NCBI RefSeq assembly: GCF_016907535.1
Contig: NZ_JAFBCF010000001.1
Span: 1,054,001 to 1,118,000 of the forward strand
From: Microlunatus panaciterrae
GTDB taxonomy: Bacteria > Actinomycetota > Actinomycetes > Propionibacteriales > Propionibacteriaceae
DNA: 64,000 bases
Direction: 5' to 3'
The position numbers and the translations under genes are program-made. The notes below the pieces were generated by a model. It was not told the DNA's origin, did not search any database, and saw only the letters and a list, made by a program, of their open reading frames with translations. The stretch's first letter is position 1, and every line of letters begins with the position of its first letter. Shown here in pieces: positions 44,495 through 54,530 of this stretch.

Positions 44495-46507
44495 ATGCCC
44501 ATCTTCCGACCGCTGGATGCCAGCACGCCCGGGGGTGAACCCCCCAACCTCGACGAGGCTGCCGAGGTCATGCTGACCGGCCAGACGCTGAAACGCCTGC
44601 TGGCTGACGGATCTGCCCTGCCCGAACTCGAGGAGGCCATGCACACAGGTGACACCCGGGCCTTCGCGGCAGCGCTGGAACGCAACGGCGTCCTTGATCA
44701 GTTGGCGTTGATCTGCCGCTGGGTCTGCAGCTGGCACGTCCAACGCCGCTGCTTCTGGGTGTGTCGTGACCATGATCTCGAGGAGATGTCCCTCGAGGAG
44801 GCGCGCCAGGCGACCCTTGGGTTCGCCAAGCTTGCCGAGGTGGACGGGGTGCTGGAGAAGTTGATCGACGCTGTCGACTCCGCCGACGGCGACGTGTTCA
44901 ACAAGCTGCTCGACCGGTTCGGCCTCGGTCGCTACTGCCGGTTCATCTGCGTGTTGATCTTGACCGTCCGCTGCGAGTTGTTCTGTCTGCGGTTGCAGCC
45001 CCGCGGCGAGAAGGAGAAGCCGCGCGACCTCGTCGCCGTCATCCGCGACGTGGCCAGGGCCACTGCCGCGGTCGCTGAGGATGACAACGGACTTGAGTCC
45101 GCGGTCAACGCCTACATGAGCGGCAACTTCGAGGTGATCCACCGGCTGCTGGAGGCCAAGGACGTCTTCCGGTTCTGCCGGTTGGTGTGCTGGTGGTTCT
45201 GCGTGCTGATCCCCTACCTTCGCTGCGTCCGGGTGTGCCGCGCACTCGGTCCGATCGACGTCGGTCGGATCCCGCGGCCCGGCGATCCCGGCCCGATCCG
45301 GCAGTGGGCCGAGGTGGTGGCCTCACTCGCCGCTGACCGACAGCAGGTGGACGAGTTGTTGGCGCCCGTCTTCGCCTTCGAAGACGACAAGTTCCTGGAG
45401 GCCGTCCGTCGGCACGATCTTCGGCTGTGGTGCCACTACGTGTGCTTCTGGTTCTATCGGCTGCGGTGCCACCGCAACTGCTTCCTCATCTGCCCACCGC
45501 GTCCTCCGCTGCCGCTGTTCTACCGGCTGGGAGAGTACGACTTCCCGGCCGAGGTGGACTCCGCGGCCGGTGGCAGCGGGCTGACCCTGCCCACGGGCCT
45601 GGATGGGCAGCGGGCCTTCTTCGCCACGGTGCGGCTGAACGGGTCGGAACTGCAGAAGCAGTACAACGGCGGAGGGCCCGAGTATCGCTTCGAGGTCAAC
45701 ACCGGTGCCGGCTGGACGCCCGTACTGGGTGGCCAGATCGCGCCGACCGCCATCGGCTCCTGGACCCGCGCCGGCCTGCTGACTCCGCAGATGTACGTGG
45801 TGAACAGCACCGGTGCCCCCAACGAGATCCCGGTCGTGGTCAAGCCGGGCGGCTGGATCGAGGTGCCGACAGCGAACAACTACTGGGGTGCCGAGGGCTA
45901 CTTCTCGTCCAACGGCAACTACATCATGTTCGACACCACCACCGTGGTGGCGGCCACACCCCATGACGCGTCCAGTGTCGACGCGGGTGAGGCGGTGCCG
46001 AGCAGCGAGCTGGGTGCGGACCACACCATCGGCCTCCGGATGCGCTGGCGCAAGGTGGGCGACACCACGGACGGCCTGATTGTGGGAACGGCGGACACCG
46101 TCGCGGTCTCGAACGACCGGTGGAACCTGGTGAGCAAGGGCGGCAAGTGGTTGCCGAGCCGGGTCAACGGTCAGCTGGCCGTGGTCAGCCTGGACATCGA
46201 TGAGCTCGGCGCCGGATGCGCCGACATCACCGACCAGCTGCACGTCCGCTACACCGCCTCGCATCCGAACCTGGGTGTGGTCAGCCTGGACCTGCAGGGC
46301 CCCGGCGGCCTGACGCTGACGATGGTGAACGACGCCTCCTCGACGCCGGACAACACCTTCGGAGTCGCCGAGATCACCGCACCGAAGACAGCATCAGACC
46401 TGCCCCGCTGCAGCTATATCGCCAAGCTCAGCGCGACCCTGATGCTCACCGACGGTGACCACGTCCCAGACGCCGTGCGGGACGAGATCGCCTTCCACAA
46501 GGCGTGA
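44495..46507 (+). CDS. Protein with four cysteine-quartet repeats, function unknown
   Basis: 670 residues, not recognised. Residues about 20-335 consist of four repeats of 70-85 residues, each with an acidic helical stretch followed by a hydrophobic, Arg- and Trp-rich segment carrying C-x3-C-x7-C-x3-C: Cys74/78/86/90, Cys148/152/160/164, Cys228/232/244/248 (11 between the pairs, extra Cys236) and Cys313/317/325/329 (extra Cys333). Residues about 340-670 are a beta-rich domain (YRFEVNTGAGWTPVLGGQ) with only two cysteines. No signal peptide. GGAGAA precedes the ATG. Metal or cluster binding is an inference. 111 bases after the nitrate operon. Confidence 0.8.
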   Translation: MPIFRPLDASTPGGEPPNLDEAAEVMLTGQTLKRLLADGSALPELEEAMHTGDTRAFAAALERNGVLDQLALICRWVCSWHVQRRCFWVCRDHDLEEMSLEEARQATLGFAKLAEVDGVLEKLIDAVDSADGDVFNKLLDRFGLGRYCRFICVLILTVRCELFCLRLQPRGEKEKPRDLVAVIRDVARATAAVAEDDNGLESAVNAYMSGNFEVIHRLLEAKDVFRFCRLVCWWFCVLIPYLRCVRVCRALGPIDVGRIPRPGDPGPIRQWAEVVASLAADRQQVDELLAPVFAFEDDKFLEAVRRHDLRLWCHYVCFWFYRLRCHRNCFLICPPRPPLPLFYRLGEYDFPAEVDSAAGGSGLTLPTGLDGQRAFFATVRLNGSELQKQYNGGGPEYRFEVNTGAGWTPVLGGQIAPTAIGSWTRAGLLTPQMYVVNSTGAPNEIPVVVKPGGWIEVPTANNYWGAEGYFSSNGNYIMFDTTTVVAATPHDASSVDAGEAVPSSELGADHTIGLRMRWRKVGDTTDGLIVGTADTVAVSNDRWNLVSKGGKWLPSRVNGQLAVVSLDIDELGAGCADITDQLHVRYTASHPNLGVVSLDLQGPGGLTLTMVNDASSTPDNTFGVAEITAPKTASDLPRCSYIAKLSATLMLTDGDHVPDAVRDEIAFHKA

Positions 46508-46514
46508 CTCGACC

Positions 46515-46640
46515 GCTCTTCGACAAGCTCAGAGCGCGGAACGTGGCCTGAGCTTGTCGGGCACGTGCCCTGAGCTTGTCGGGCACGTGCCCTGAGCTTG
46601 TCGGGCACGTGCCCTGAGCTTGTCGAAGGGCCGCTCGCAC
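46515..46640. repeat. CTTCGACAGGCTCAGG-family array, 22-bp period
   Basis: GCACGTGCCCTGAGCTTGTC repeats start at 46561, 46583 and 46605, exactly 22 apart, bounded by an opposite-strand copy (CTTCGACAAGCTCAGAGC) at about 46518. Between the cysteine-repeat gene and ftsB, which converge. Confidence 0.85.
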
Positions 46641-46681
46641 CCGCAGAGCGCCAAGCGTGGGCGCGGGGGGATGTCGGAGCG

Positions 46682-47325
46682 TCAGCGACCGGGCGAGGGG
46701 GTGGAGTCGGCGGTGATGGTCGGCTCGTCGCTGGGCTTCTTCGGCTTCGGGGCCGGGTCATCGGCGGTCTTCAGGGAGCCGTAGAGGTCGGCCCACCAGG
46801 CCTGTCGCTTCTGGTCTCCGGCCGGCTTCTGATCGTCGGCACCGAGTTCGACACCGCCGTTGATCGGCTTGCCGTCCGGCCCCACCACCTTGTAGCCCAC
46901 CTCACCGGGGACCACCCAACCGAGCCGTTCGCGTGCCTGCGACTTGACGTAGGCCGGATCGTTCCAGCGCTCGACCTCCGTCTGCAGGTCGGCGATCCGC
47001 TGTTGGCTCTTCGCGATCTGCTGCTTCGTGGCGGCGATGTCCTGGCGCTGGGCGAAATAGATCCGCAGGCTCGAGGCGTACGAGATGGTCAAGATCAGCA
47101 GCACCACGACGAGGGCGATCGCCCGGGTGGTGATGCTGGAACGCCGACGCATCCTGGCCGCGGTCTGCTGCTCCGCCGGAGAGGAACCCTCCGGGCTGTC
47201 CGGTCCCGACTGGTTGCCGTGACCCGGCCGGTGGGCGGCCGCCTTGCGGGGGATGCTGCGGGCGCGCGGCTTGCCCCGCCCCGGTCCGGCACCGGGGCGG
47301 GAGGTCGGCCTTGGACCGCTCGGCA

Positions 47326-47326
<1 letters not shown>
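46682..47326 (-). CDS. ftsB: Septum formation initiator, FtsB/DivIC family
   Basis: 214 residues. Long Pro/Arg-rich cytoplasmic N-terminus (about 1-65), one transmembrane helix (about 69-87), a coiled coil (about 90-120, QRQDIAATKQQIAKSQQRIADLQTEVERW) and the DPAYVKSQARERLGWVVPGE motif that defines the family. Works in the divisome with FtsL and FtsQ. Its ATG overlaps the eno stop by one base (TAATG). Confidence 0.92.
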
Positions 47327-48702
<1,376 letters not shown>

Positions 48703-48800
48703 CTAACGGCGGACGAGGGCGTTGCCGACCACCCAGGCAGGTGCGTCCCGCCTTTTCCAGACCACACCAGTGCTGGTCCAGACCTCGCCCGGCGGTGGTC

Positions 48801-49160
48801 TCACCGGTCTCGGCGGCTGCCCCAGGCGTGCACGGCATTGACGCCGACGATCCCCGCCCAGGCGATCACCGTCTCGATCAGCGTGCCCTGGACGATGGTG
48901 ATCGCGGTGATCGGAATGCCGGCGCCCAACGAGATGATGCCGAGGACGAACCGCTGCGTTTGACCCCGCTGCGAGACCGCATCGACAGCGCGTACCCGCT
49001 CGGTCTGCTGTCTCAGCTCGGCTGTCCGGTACGCGGCCAGCTGCTCGATCCGCTCGGCCAACCCGGCCGCGATGTGCTCGTCGTAGTCGGGGCCCAGCTC
49101 CCCGCGGGCAGCCAGCGCCGCCTCGACGTCTCGGCGGGTCTCGTGCTGTGGCATGGACAT
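48801..49160 (-). CDS. Small two-helix membrane protein, function unknown
   Basis: 119 residues: an acidic helical N-terminal half (RRDVEAALAARGELGPDYDEHIAAGLAERIEQLAAYR is interrupted by charged residues suited to a coiled coil), then two transmembrane helices (about 70-92 and 95-112). TAGCCT lies 6 bases before the ATG at 49160, so a leaderless mRNA is likely. No partner is apparent. Confidence 0.75.
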   Translation of the reverse strand: MSMPQHETRRDVEAALAARGELGPDYDEHIAAGLAERIEQLAAYRTAELRQQTERVRAVDAVSQRGQTQRFVLGIISLGAGIPITAITIVQGTLIETVIAWAGIVGVNAVHAWGSRRDR

Positions 49161-49166
49161 GGCGAC

Positions 49167-49172
49167 AGGCTA
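49167..49172 (-). promoter_or_regulatory. Putative -10 of leaderless two-helix protein gene
   Basis: TAGCCT on the minus strand, 6 bases before the ATG at 49160. Confidence 0.45.
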
Positions 49173-49216
49173 CTCGCGAAGGCGACTCACAGGCTGCCGG
49201 GAATAGCCCCGGTCAC

Positions 49217-49460
49217 ACCCTGATCATGCCTCGTTCAGCCGCACCCTGATCATGCCTCGTTCAGCCGCACCCTGAGCCTGTCGTACGTGCCCTGAGCCTG
49301 TCGTACGCGCCCTGAGCCTGTCGTACGCGCCCTGAGCCTGTCGAAGGGCCAGCCGCATGCCGAATGGCAGGGTGTGGCTGCAAACTGCCCGCTTTCACAA
49401 CCACACGCTGCCGTACGAAAGGAGTGCTAGCCCTTCGACAGGCTCAGGGCGCGGGGGTGG
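49217..49460. repeat. Mixed repeat array (26-bp and 20-bp tandems, hairpin)
   Basis: A 308-base gene-free gap (49161-49468). ACCCTGATCATGCCTCGTTC... is repeated at 49217 and 49243 (26 bp); CCTGAGCCTGTCGTACGYGC follows at 49271, 49291 and 49311 (20 bp), then a last unit ending CGAAGGGCC. GGCAGGGTGTGG (49366-49377) pairs with 49401-49412 with one mismatch, and an opposite-strand CTTCGACAGGCTCAGG copy ends the array. Confidence 0.82.
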
Positions 49461-49468
49461 AGGTGGGC

Positions 49469-50122
49469 TCAGGGCTGGCTGGCGGACTCTGCCGCCAGCA
49501 CCTGGGTCTCGAGGGTGCGGACGGCCTGGCGAATGGCCTGTTCGGCGTCGATCCCCTGGGCATGGGCGCGGGCGACGAGGTTGATCACGTCCTGTCCGAC
49601 CGTGTCCGCCTCGACCGGGTCGGTCGGCAGGTCGAGCGGAACGTCCCTCGCTCGGGCCCGGGCGATGATCTTGCCGGCGCGCGCCACCGCCGACATCTTC
49701 TCCGGAATCCCCTCCAGCACCGAGGTACGGCCCTTCTCGGCCGCCTTGCGCTGCTCCCAGGTCGCGTGCAGGTCGGTCGGCACATCGTCGGAGGCGAAGA
49801 CGTACGGATGGCGCGCGATCAGCTTGTCAGCGACGCCGCGGGCGACGTCCTCCAGGCTGAAGCCGTCGGGCCTCTCGGCCGCGATGGTGGCGTGGAAGAC
49901 GACCTGCAGCAGCAGGTCGCCGAGCTCCTCGCGCAGGTGACTCTCATCGCCGGACTCGATCGCCTCGACCGTCTCCAGGGTCTCCTCGAGCAGATACTGC
50001 ACCAGGCTGTGGTGGGTCTGTTCGGCGTCCCAAGGACACTCCCGCCTCAGCGTCTCCATCACCTCGATGAAGCGGATCAGCTCGGCGTGATCGCCCTGCC
50101 TCAGCGTCGGCTCAGTGCTCAA
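49469..50122 (-). CDS. mazG: Nucleoside triphosphate pyrophosphohydrolase MazG
   Basis: 217 residues. Hydrolyses noncanonical or oxidised NTPs. The all-alpha MazG motifs EETLETVEAIESGD and LREELGDLLLQVVFH with metal-binding glutamates are intact; a second, less complete MazG-like region follows. I chose the TTG at 50122, whose bases overlap the TGA of the upstream gene (TTGA); a longer frame upstream is unsupported. mazG next to mfd is usual in actinobacteria. Confidence 0.9.
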   Translation of the reverse strand: MSTEPTLRQGDHAELIRFIEVMETLRRECPWDAEQTHHSLVQYLLEETLETVEAIESGDESHLREELGDLLLQVVFHATIAAERPDGFSLEDVARGVADKLIARHPYVFASDDVPTDLHATWEQRKAAEKGRTSVLEGIPEKMSAVARAGKIIARARARDVPLDLPTDPVEADTVGQDVINLVARAHAQGIDAEQAIRQAVRTLETQVLAAESASQP

Positions 50123-50685
50123 CGCTGCTCGGAGGATCCGCTCTTGGACAAGGAGGACGACTGGTCCTGGACAGCGGTGCTGCCCTGGGCCGCGGCATCG
50201 GCGCTCCACACCCCATAGCGCGGGTTCAGCTTGACCTTGGCCTTCTTCAGGCCAGCCAGATAGGCCTCGACGCCCAGCTGCTTGGCGACGATCTGCTCGT
50301 CGGCGAGGTCGTAGGCGACCTGCCTGGCGGCCGGGACGGCGAGCAGCTTGGCCCCATCGGCGTCACCGGAGAACAACGCGTCCCGCTCGGCGTCGGTGAT
50401 CGTGATCTTCTTCTCACTCGCCAGCTGGGCCGCAACCTCACCGCGGACCATGGCGTCGACGATCGCCTGCTCCTTGATCTGCCGCTCGGTCCCGAACGCC
50501 TGCGCTACGCCGGAAACGGCCTCGTGCAGCTGGCTCTGGGAGATCTGGACGCCGTCCACATAGGCGACCACATGGGGAGAACCACTCGCGCACCCGGCGA
50601 CGGCGACCATCGCCAGACTTGCCAGCGCGGCGCCCGCGGTGCGTACGTGTCGGTGGCGCAGGGCCGCCTTGGGAAGAAAAGCCAT
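50119..50685 (-). CDS. SurA N-terminal-like lipoprotein
   Basis: 188 residues. Signal peptide with lipobox VAVAGC (near 26-31), followed by the SurA/PrsA N-terminal helical chaperone part (VAYVDGVQISQSQLHEAVSG); the parvulin prolyl-isomerase domain is missing, so it is a chaperone-like stub. Extracytoplasmic, membrane-anchored. Serine-rich tail. In the operon mfd-surA-like-mazG order it occupies the place of LpqU in mycobacteria, but it is a different protein. Confidence 0.85.
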   Translation of the reverse strand: MAFLPKAALRHRHVRTAGAALASLAMVAVAGCASGSPHVVAYVDGVQISQSQLHEAVSGVAQAFGTERQIKEQAIVDAMVRGEVAAQLASEKKITITDAERDALFSGDADGAKLLAVPAARQVAYDLADEQIVAKQLGVEAYLAGLKKAKVKLNPRYGVWSADAAAQGSTAVQDQSSSLSKSGSSEQR

Positions 50686-50793
50686 CTCGTCATTCCATTC
50701 GGTGTCTGGGCCAATCGGGCGTCGAGGCCAACCGTGTCAGGTCCGACGCGATCCTACGCCACCGCGCCAGGCGCCGACGCCGGTCGCAGAGCG

Positions 50794-53700
50794 TCAGCCG
50801 GTCGCGAAGATGTCGTGGACCACCCGGGTACACCATTCCAGCAGGTCCGAGTCGCGCACCTGCTCACCGCCGATCGGTGCCGTCATCGGTCGCGGCACCA
50901 GAATGATGCCTGCGGCCTCCTTGACGATGCTGCGGGGGTGCAGCCGGTTCAGCCGCAGCAGCTTCGACTCGGCGAGCTTTGCGGGCCCGAAACGGATGTA
51001 GTTGCCCTGCGAGACGATCTCGCTCAGTCCCGCCTTGCGAGCCACCAACCGGAACCTGGCCACCTCCAGCAGGTTGAGCACCGGCCTGGTCGGCGGACCA
51101 TAACGGTCGGTCAGCTCGGCCACCACGGCCTCGATGTCGGCCTCGGAGCGCACCTCGGCGAGCCGCTTGTACATCTCCAGCCGCAGCCGTTCGGACTCCA
51201 CGTAGTCGGTCGGCAGGTGGGCCTCGACCGACAGCTCGATCCGGACCTCCGGCTCGGGTTCGGTCTCCACGCCGCGGTATTCCGCCACGGCCTCCCCCAC
51301 CAGCCGGATGTACAGGTCGAAGCCGACATCGGCGATGTGGCCGGACTGCTCCCCACCCAGCAGGTTTCCGGCCCCCCGGATCTCCAGGTCCTTCATGGCC
51401 ACCGCCATCCCGGCACCCAGGTCGGTATGGGCGGCGATGGTCGCCAGCCGGTCGTGGGCGGTCTCGGTCAGCGGTTTCTCCGGCGGGTACAGGAAGTAGG
51501 CGTAGCCCCGCTCACGACCTCGGCCGACCCGGCCGCGGAGCTGGTGCAGCTGGGACAGGCCGAGCAGGTCGGCCCGTTCGATCAGCAGCGTGTTGGCGCT
51601 GGAGATGTCCAGGCCCGCCTCGACGATGGTGGTACAGACCAGTACGTCGGCGCGCCGCTCCCAGAAGTCGACCATCACCTGCTCCAGCCGGTGTTCGCCC
51701 ATCTGTCCGTGCGCGGTCACCACCCGGGCCTCGGGCACCAGCTCGGAGATCTTCTTGGCCACCTTGTCGATGCTGGTCACCCGGTTGTGGATGTAGAACA
51801 CCTGACCCTCGCGGAGCAGCTCGCGCCGGATCGCCGCCGTCACCTGCGCCTCGTCGTACGGGCCGGCGAAGGTGAGCACCGGGTGCCGCTCCTCCGGCGG
51901 GGTGGCGATCGTGCTCATCTCCCGGATGCCGGTGATCGCCATCTCCAGGGTCCGCGGGATGGGTGTCGCCGACATGGCCAGCACGTCGACGTCCATCCGC
52001 AGCTTCTTCAGCTGCTCCTTGTGCTCGACACCGAACCGCTGCTCCTCGTCGATGATCACCAGGCCGAGATCCTTGAACTGGACCTCGCCGGACAGCAGCC
52101 GGTGGGTGCCGACGACAACGTCGATCTTGCCGCTCTTGACGCCCTCCTTGGTGGCCTTCGCCTCGGCATCGCTCTGGAATCGGCTGAGCGGCGCGACATT
52201 GATCGGGAAGCCGGCATAGCGGTCGGCGAAGGTGGCGTGGTGCTGCTGCACCAGCAGGGTGGTCGGCACCAGTACGGCCACCTGCTTGCCGTCCTGGACC
52301 GCCTTGAACGCGGCGCGCACCGCGATCTCGGTCTTGCCGTAGCCCACGTCGCCGCAGATCAACCGGTCCATCGGCACGATCTGCTCCATGTCGCGCTTGA
52401 CCTCGTCGATGCAGGCGAGCTGGTCAGGCGTCTCGACGAAGTTGAAGGCATCCTCGAGCTCACGCTGCCAGGTGGTGTCCGGGCCGAAGGCGTGCCCTCG
52501 GCTCGCCTGCCGGGCGGCGTACAGCTTGATCAGCTCGGCGGCGATCTCGCGGACCGCCTTGCGGGCGCGGCCCTTGCGCTTCGCCCAGTCGCCGCCGCCC
52601 ATCTTGTCCAGGGTCGGCGACTCGCCACCGACGTAGCGGGTGACCTGGTCCAGCTGGTCCATCGGTACGTACAGCCGGTCCGCGGGCTGACCGCGTCGGG
52701 ACGGGGCGTACTCGATCACCAGATACTCCCGGGTTGACCCGGCCACGGCCCGCTGCACCATCTCGAGGTAGCGCCCGACGCCGTGCTGCTCGTGCACCAC
52801 CGGGTCCCCCGCGGACAGCTCCAACGGGTCGATCTGGTTCTTGCGCCGGGCCGGCATCCGGCGGCTCGACTTGTCGGCGACCCCCCGCTGGCCGGACAGG
52901 TCGCCGGCGGTGAAGACCGCCAGCTTCACCGCATCGGCCAGGAACCCGTGCCGCAACTCGCCGGTGGTGACCGTGACCATCCGGGCAGCAGGCTCGTCGG
53001 TCAGCGTGTCGACCGACCTGGTGCCGATCTCCCGCTCGGCGAGCACCTCGGCCATCCGGTGGCTGGTGCCCTTACCCTCCGCGACCAGCACCACCCGCCA
53101 GTCATCGGCCACCTTCGCCGCGATGTCGCGGACCGCGTGCTCGGTGTCGCCGCGGTAGGTCTCGGCGGCGTGGGCGGCGATCGTCCGCGCCTCGACGCCG
53201 GCGGTCGACACCTGGGTGGAGAAGTCGACGAGGTCGCCGTCGTCGGTGCGCACCAGGGACTGTTCGGCTCCCGGCCCGGCGCTGAACGGCGACAGCGACC
53301 ACCAGGCAAGCCCGCGGGCCAGCGCTGTCTGGCGCACGTCGGCCAGGGGCTGGTACGCGGAGGCGCCCAGGTCGATCGGCGCCTTGCCGCCACCGGCCGC
53401 GGCCGCCCAGGACGCGTGCAGGAACTCCTGGCTGGTGGTAACCAGGTCGATGGCGCGGCCACGCACCAGCTCGGGGTCGCAGACCAGCACATGGGTGTCC
53501 TCGGGCAGCAGCTCGACCAGCAGCTCCATCCCGTCCACCAGCACCGGCGACAGCGCCTCCATGCCGTCGACGGCATGGCCCTGGGCGATCTTCTCTAGCA
53601 TCTCGATCAGCTCCGGGTGCTGTTCCGCAAGCGCTGCGGCACGGCCCCTGACCTCGTCGGTGAGCAGCAGCTCGCGGCAGGGCGAGGCGATGATGTCCTG

Positions 53701-54387
53701 CCGTACCAGGTCGCTGGAACGCTGGTCGGCAACGGAGAAGTAGCGGATCTCCTCCACCGTGTCACCGAAGAAGTCGATCCGGACCGGATGCTCCTCGGTC
53801 GGCGGGAAGATGTCGACGATGCCGCCGCGGACGGCGAACTCACCGCGCCGCTCGACCAGGTCGACGCGGACGTATGCGGCCCCGACGAGCGCCCGGGTCA
53901 GGTCGGCCAGGTCGATGTCCTCGCCGACGGTGAGCTGGACCGGGGTCAGGTCGGCCAGGCCCTTGACCTGCGGCTGCAGCACGCTGCGTACCGGTGCCAC
54001 GATGACCCGCAACGGCTCAGTGCCGTCACGTCCGGCCAGCCGGCGCAGCACGGCGAGCCGGCGGCCGACGGTGTCCGAGCGTGGACTGAGCCGTTCGTGC
54101 GGCAGGGTCTCCCAGGCCGGGTAGTAGGCGACGGCCTCCTCGCTGAGCAGCGACTGCAAGGCGGCGGTGACGTCCTCGGCCTCGCGGTAGGTGGAGGTGA
54201 CGACCAGCACCGGCCGGCCGGCTCCACCGCGTTCTGGCGGTGCTGCCAGGACGGCCGCGATCAGCGGTCGAAGGGCCGGCGGGGCGGTGAGGTCCAGGGC
54301 GCTGAGCGCGCGCGAGCGTGCATCACCGACAGCCTCGGAGATGGTGGGGTCCTGCGCAAGAAGATCGACGAGTCCCGAAAGGGTCAC
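50794..54387 (-). CDS. mfd: Transcription-repair coupling factor
   Basis: 1197 residues, full length. UvrB-like N-terminal domains (about 1-350), the RNA-polymerase-interacting domain near 500-560 (DPVVHEQHGVGRYLEM), Walker A GDVGYGKTE at about 678, IIDEEQRFGV near 776, and the helicase/TRG region (LRGRVGRGRERGYAYFLY). Removes stalled polymerase and recruits UvrA. GTG start at 54387; TAGGTT lies 6 bases upstream, so a leaderless mRNA is likely. Divergent from the MoxR gene. Confidence 0.97.
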   Translation of the reverse strand: MTLSGLVDLLAQDPTISEAVGDARSRALSALDLTAPPALRPLIAAVLAAPPERGGAGRPVLVVTSTYREAEDVTAALQSLLSEEAVAYYPAWETLPHERLSPRSDTVGRRLAVLRRLAGRDGTEPLRVIVAPVRSVLQPQVKGLADLTPVQLTVGEDIDLADLTRALVGAAYVRVDLVERRGEFAVRGGIVDIFPPTEEHPVRIDFFGDTVEEIRYFSVADQRSSDLVRQDIIASPCRELLLTDEVRGRAAALAEQHPELIEMLEKIAQGHAVDGMEALSPVLVDGMELLVELLPEDTHVLVCDPELVRGRAIDLVTTSQEFLHASWAAAAGGGKAPIDLGASAYQPLADVRQTALARGLAWWSLSPFSAGPGAEQSLVRTDDGDLVDFSTQVSTAGVEARTIAAHAAETYRGDTEHAVRDIAAKVADDWRVVLVAEGKGTSHRMAEVLAEREIGTRSVDTLTDEPAARMVTVTTGELRHGFLADAVKLAVFTAGDLSGQRGVADKSSRRMPARRKNQIDPLELSAGDPVVHEQHGVGRYLEMVQRAVAGSTREYLVIEYAPSRRGQPADRLYVPMDQLDQVTRYVGGESPTLDKMGGGDWAKRKGRARKAVREIAAELIKLYAARQASRGHAFGPDTTWQRELEDAFNFVETPDQLACIDEVKRDMEQIVPMDRLICGDVGYGKTEIAVRAAFKAVQDGKQVAVLVPTTLLVQQHHATFADRYAGFPINVAPLSRFQSDAEAKATKEGVKSGKIDVVVGTHRLLSGEVQFKDLGLVIIDEEQRFGVEHKEQLKKLRMDVDVLAMSATPIPRTLEMAITGIREMSTIATPPEERHPVLTFAGPYDEAQVTAAIRRELLREGQVFYIHNRVTSIDKVAKKISELVPEARVVTAHGQMGEHRLEQVMVDFWERRADVLVCTTIVEAGLDISSANTLLIERADLLGLSQLHQLRGRVGRGRERGYAYFLYPPEKPLTETAHDRLATIAAHTDLGAGMAVAMKDLEIRGAGNLLGGEQSGHIADVGFDLYIRLVGEAVAEYRGVETEPEPEVRIELSVEAHLPTDYVESERLRLEMYKRLAEVRSEADIEAVVAELTDRYGPPTRPVLNLLEVARFRLVARKAGLSEIVSQGNYIRFGPAKLAESKLLRLNRLHPRSIVKEAAGIILVPRPMTAPIGGEQVRDSDLLEWCTRVVHDIFATG

Positions 54388-54393
54388 CGGACC

Positions 54394-54399
54394 AACCTA
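54394..54399 (-). promoter_or_regulatory. Putative -10 element of leaderless mfd
   Basis: TAGGTT on the minus strand, 6 bases before the GTG. Confidence 0.45.
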
Positions 54400-54517
54400 C
54401 AACCTGGCAACGAGGCTCCCAATCCACTCAGGGCGGCCCGGCGGCCGGGCGCGTGCCGGGGAGCACGCCTGGTGGTCAACTGGTGGCCGTGGCGTGTCCG
54501 CGTTTCCGGTCGCGTCG

Positions 54518-54523
54518 TAGGGT
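54518..54523 (+). promoter_or_regulatory. Putative -10 element of leaderless moxR-like gene
   Basis: TAGGGT, exactly 7 bases before the ATG at 54531; no ribosome site is present. Confidence 0.5.
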
Positions 54524-54530
54524 CGAAGCC

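Noticed and set aside
32917-46681. Integrated phage or transposon as cause of the block
   Set aside because: No integrase, transposase, attachment-site duplication or tRNA target was found at its edges; the block is reported only as an apparent break in conserved order.
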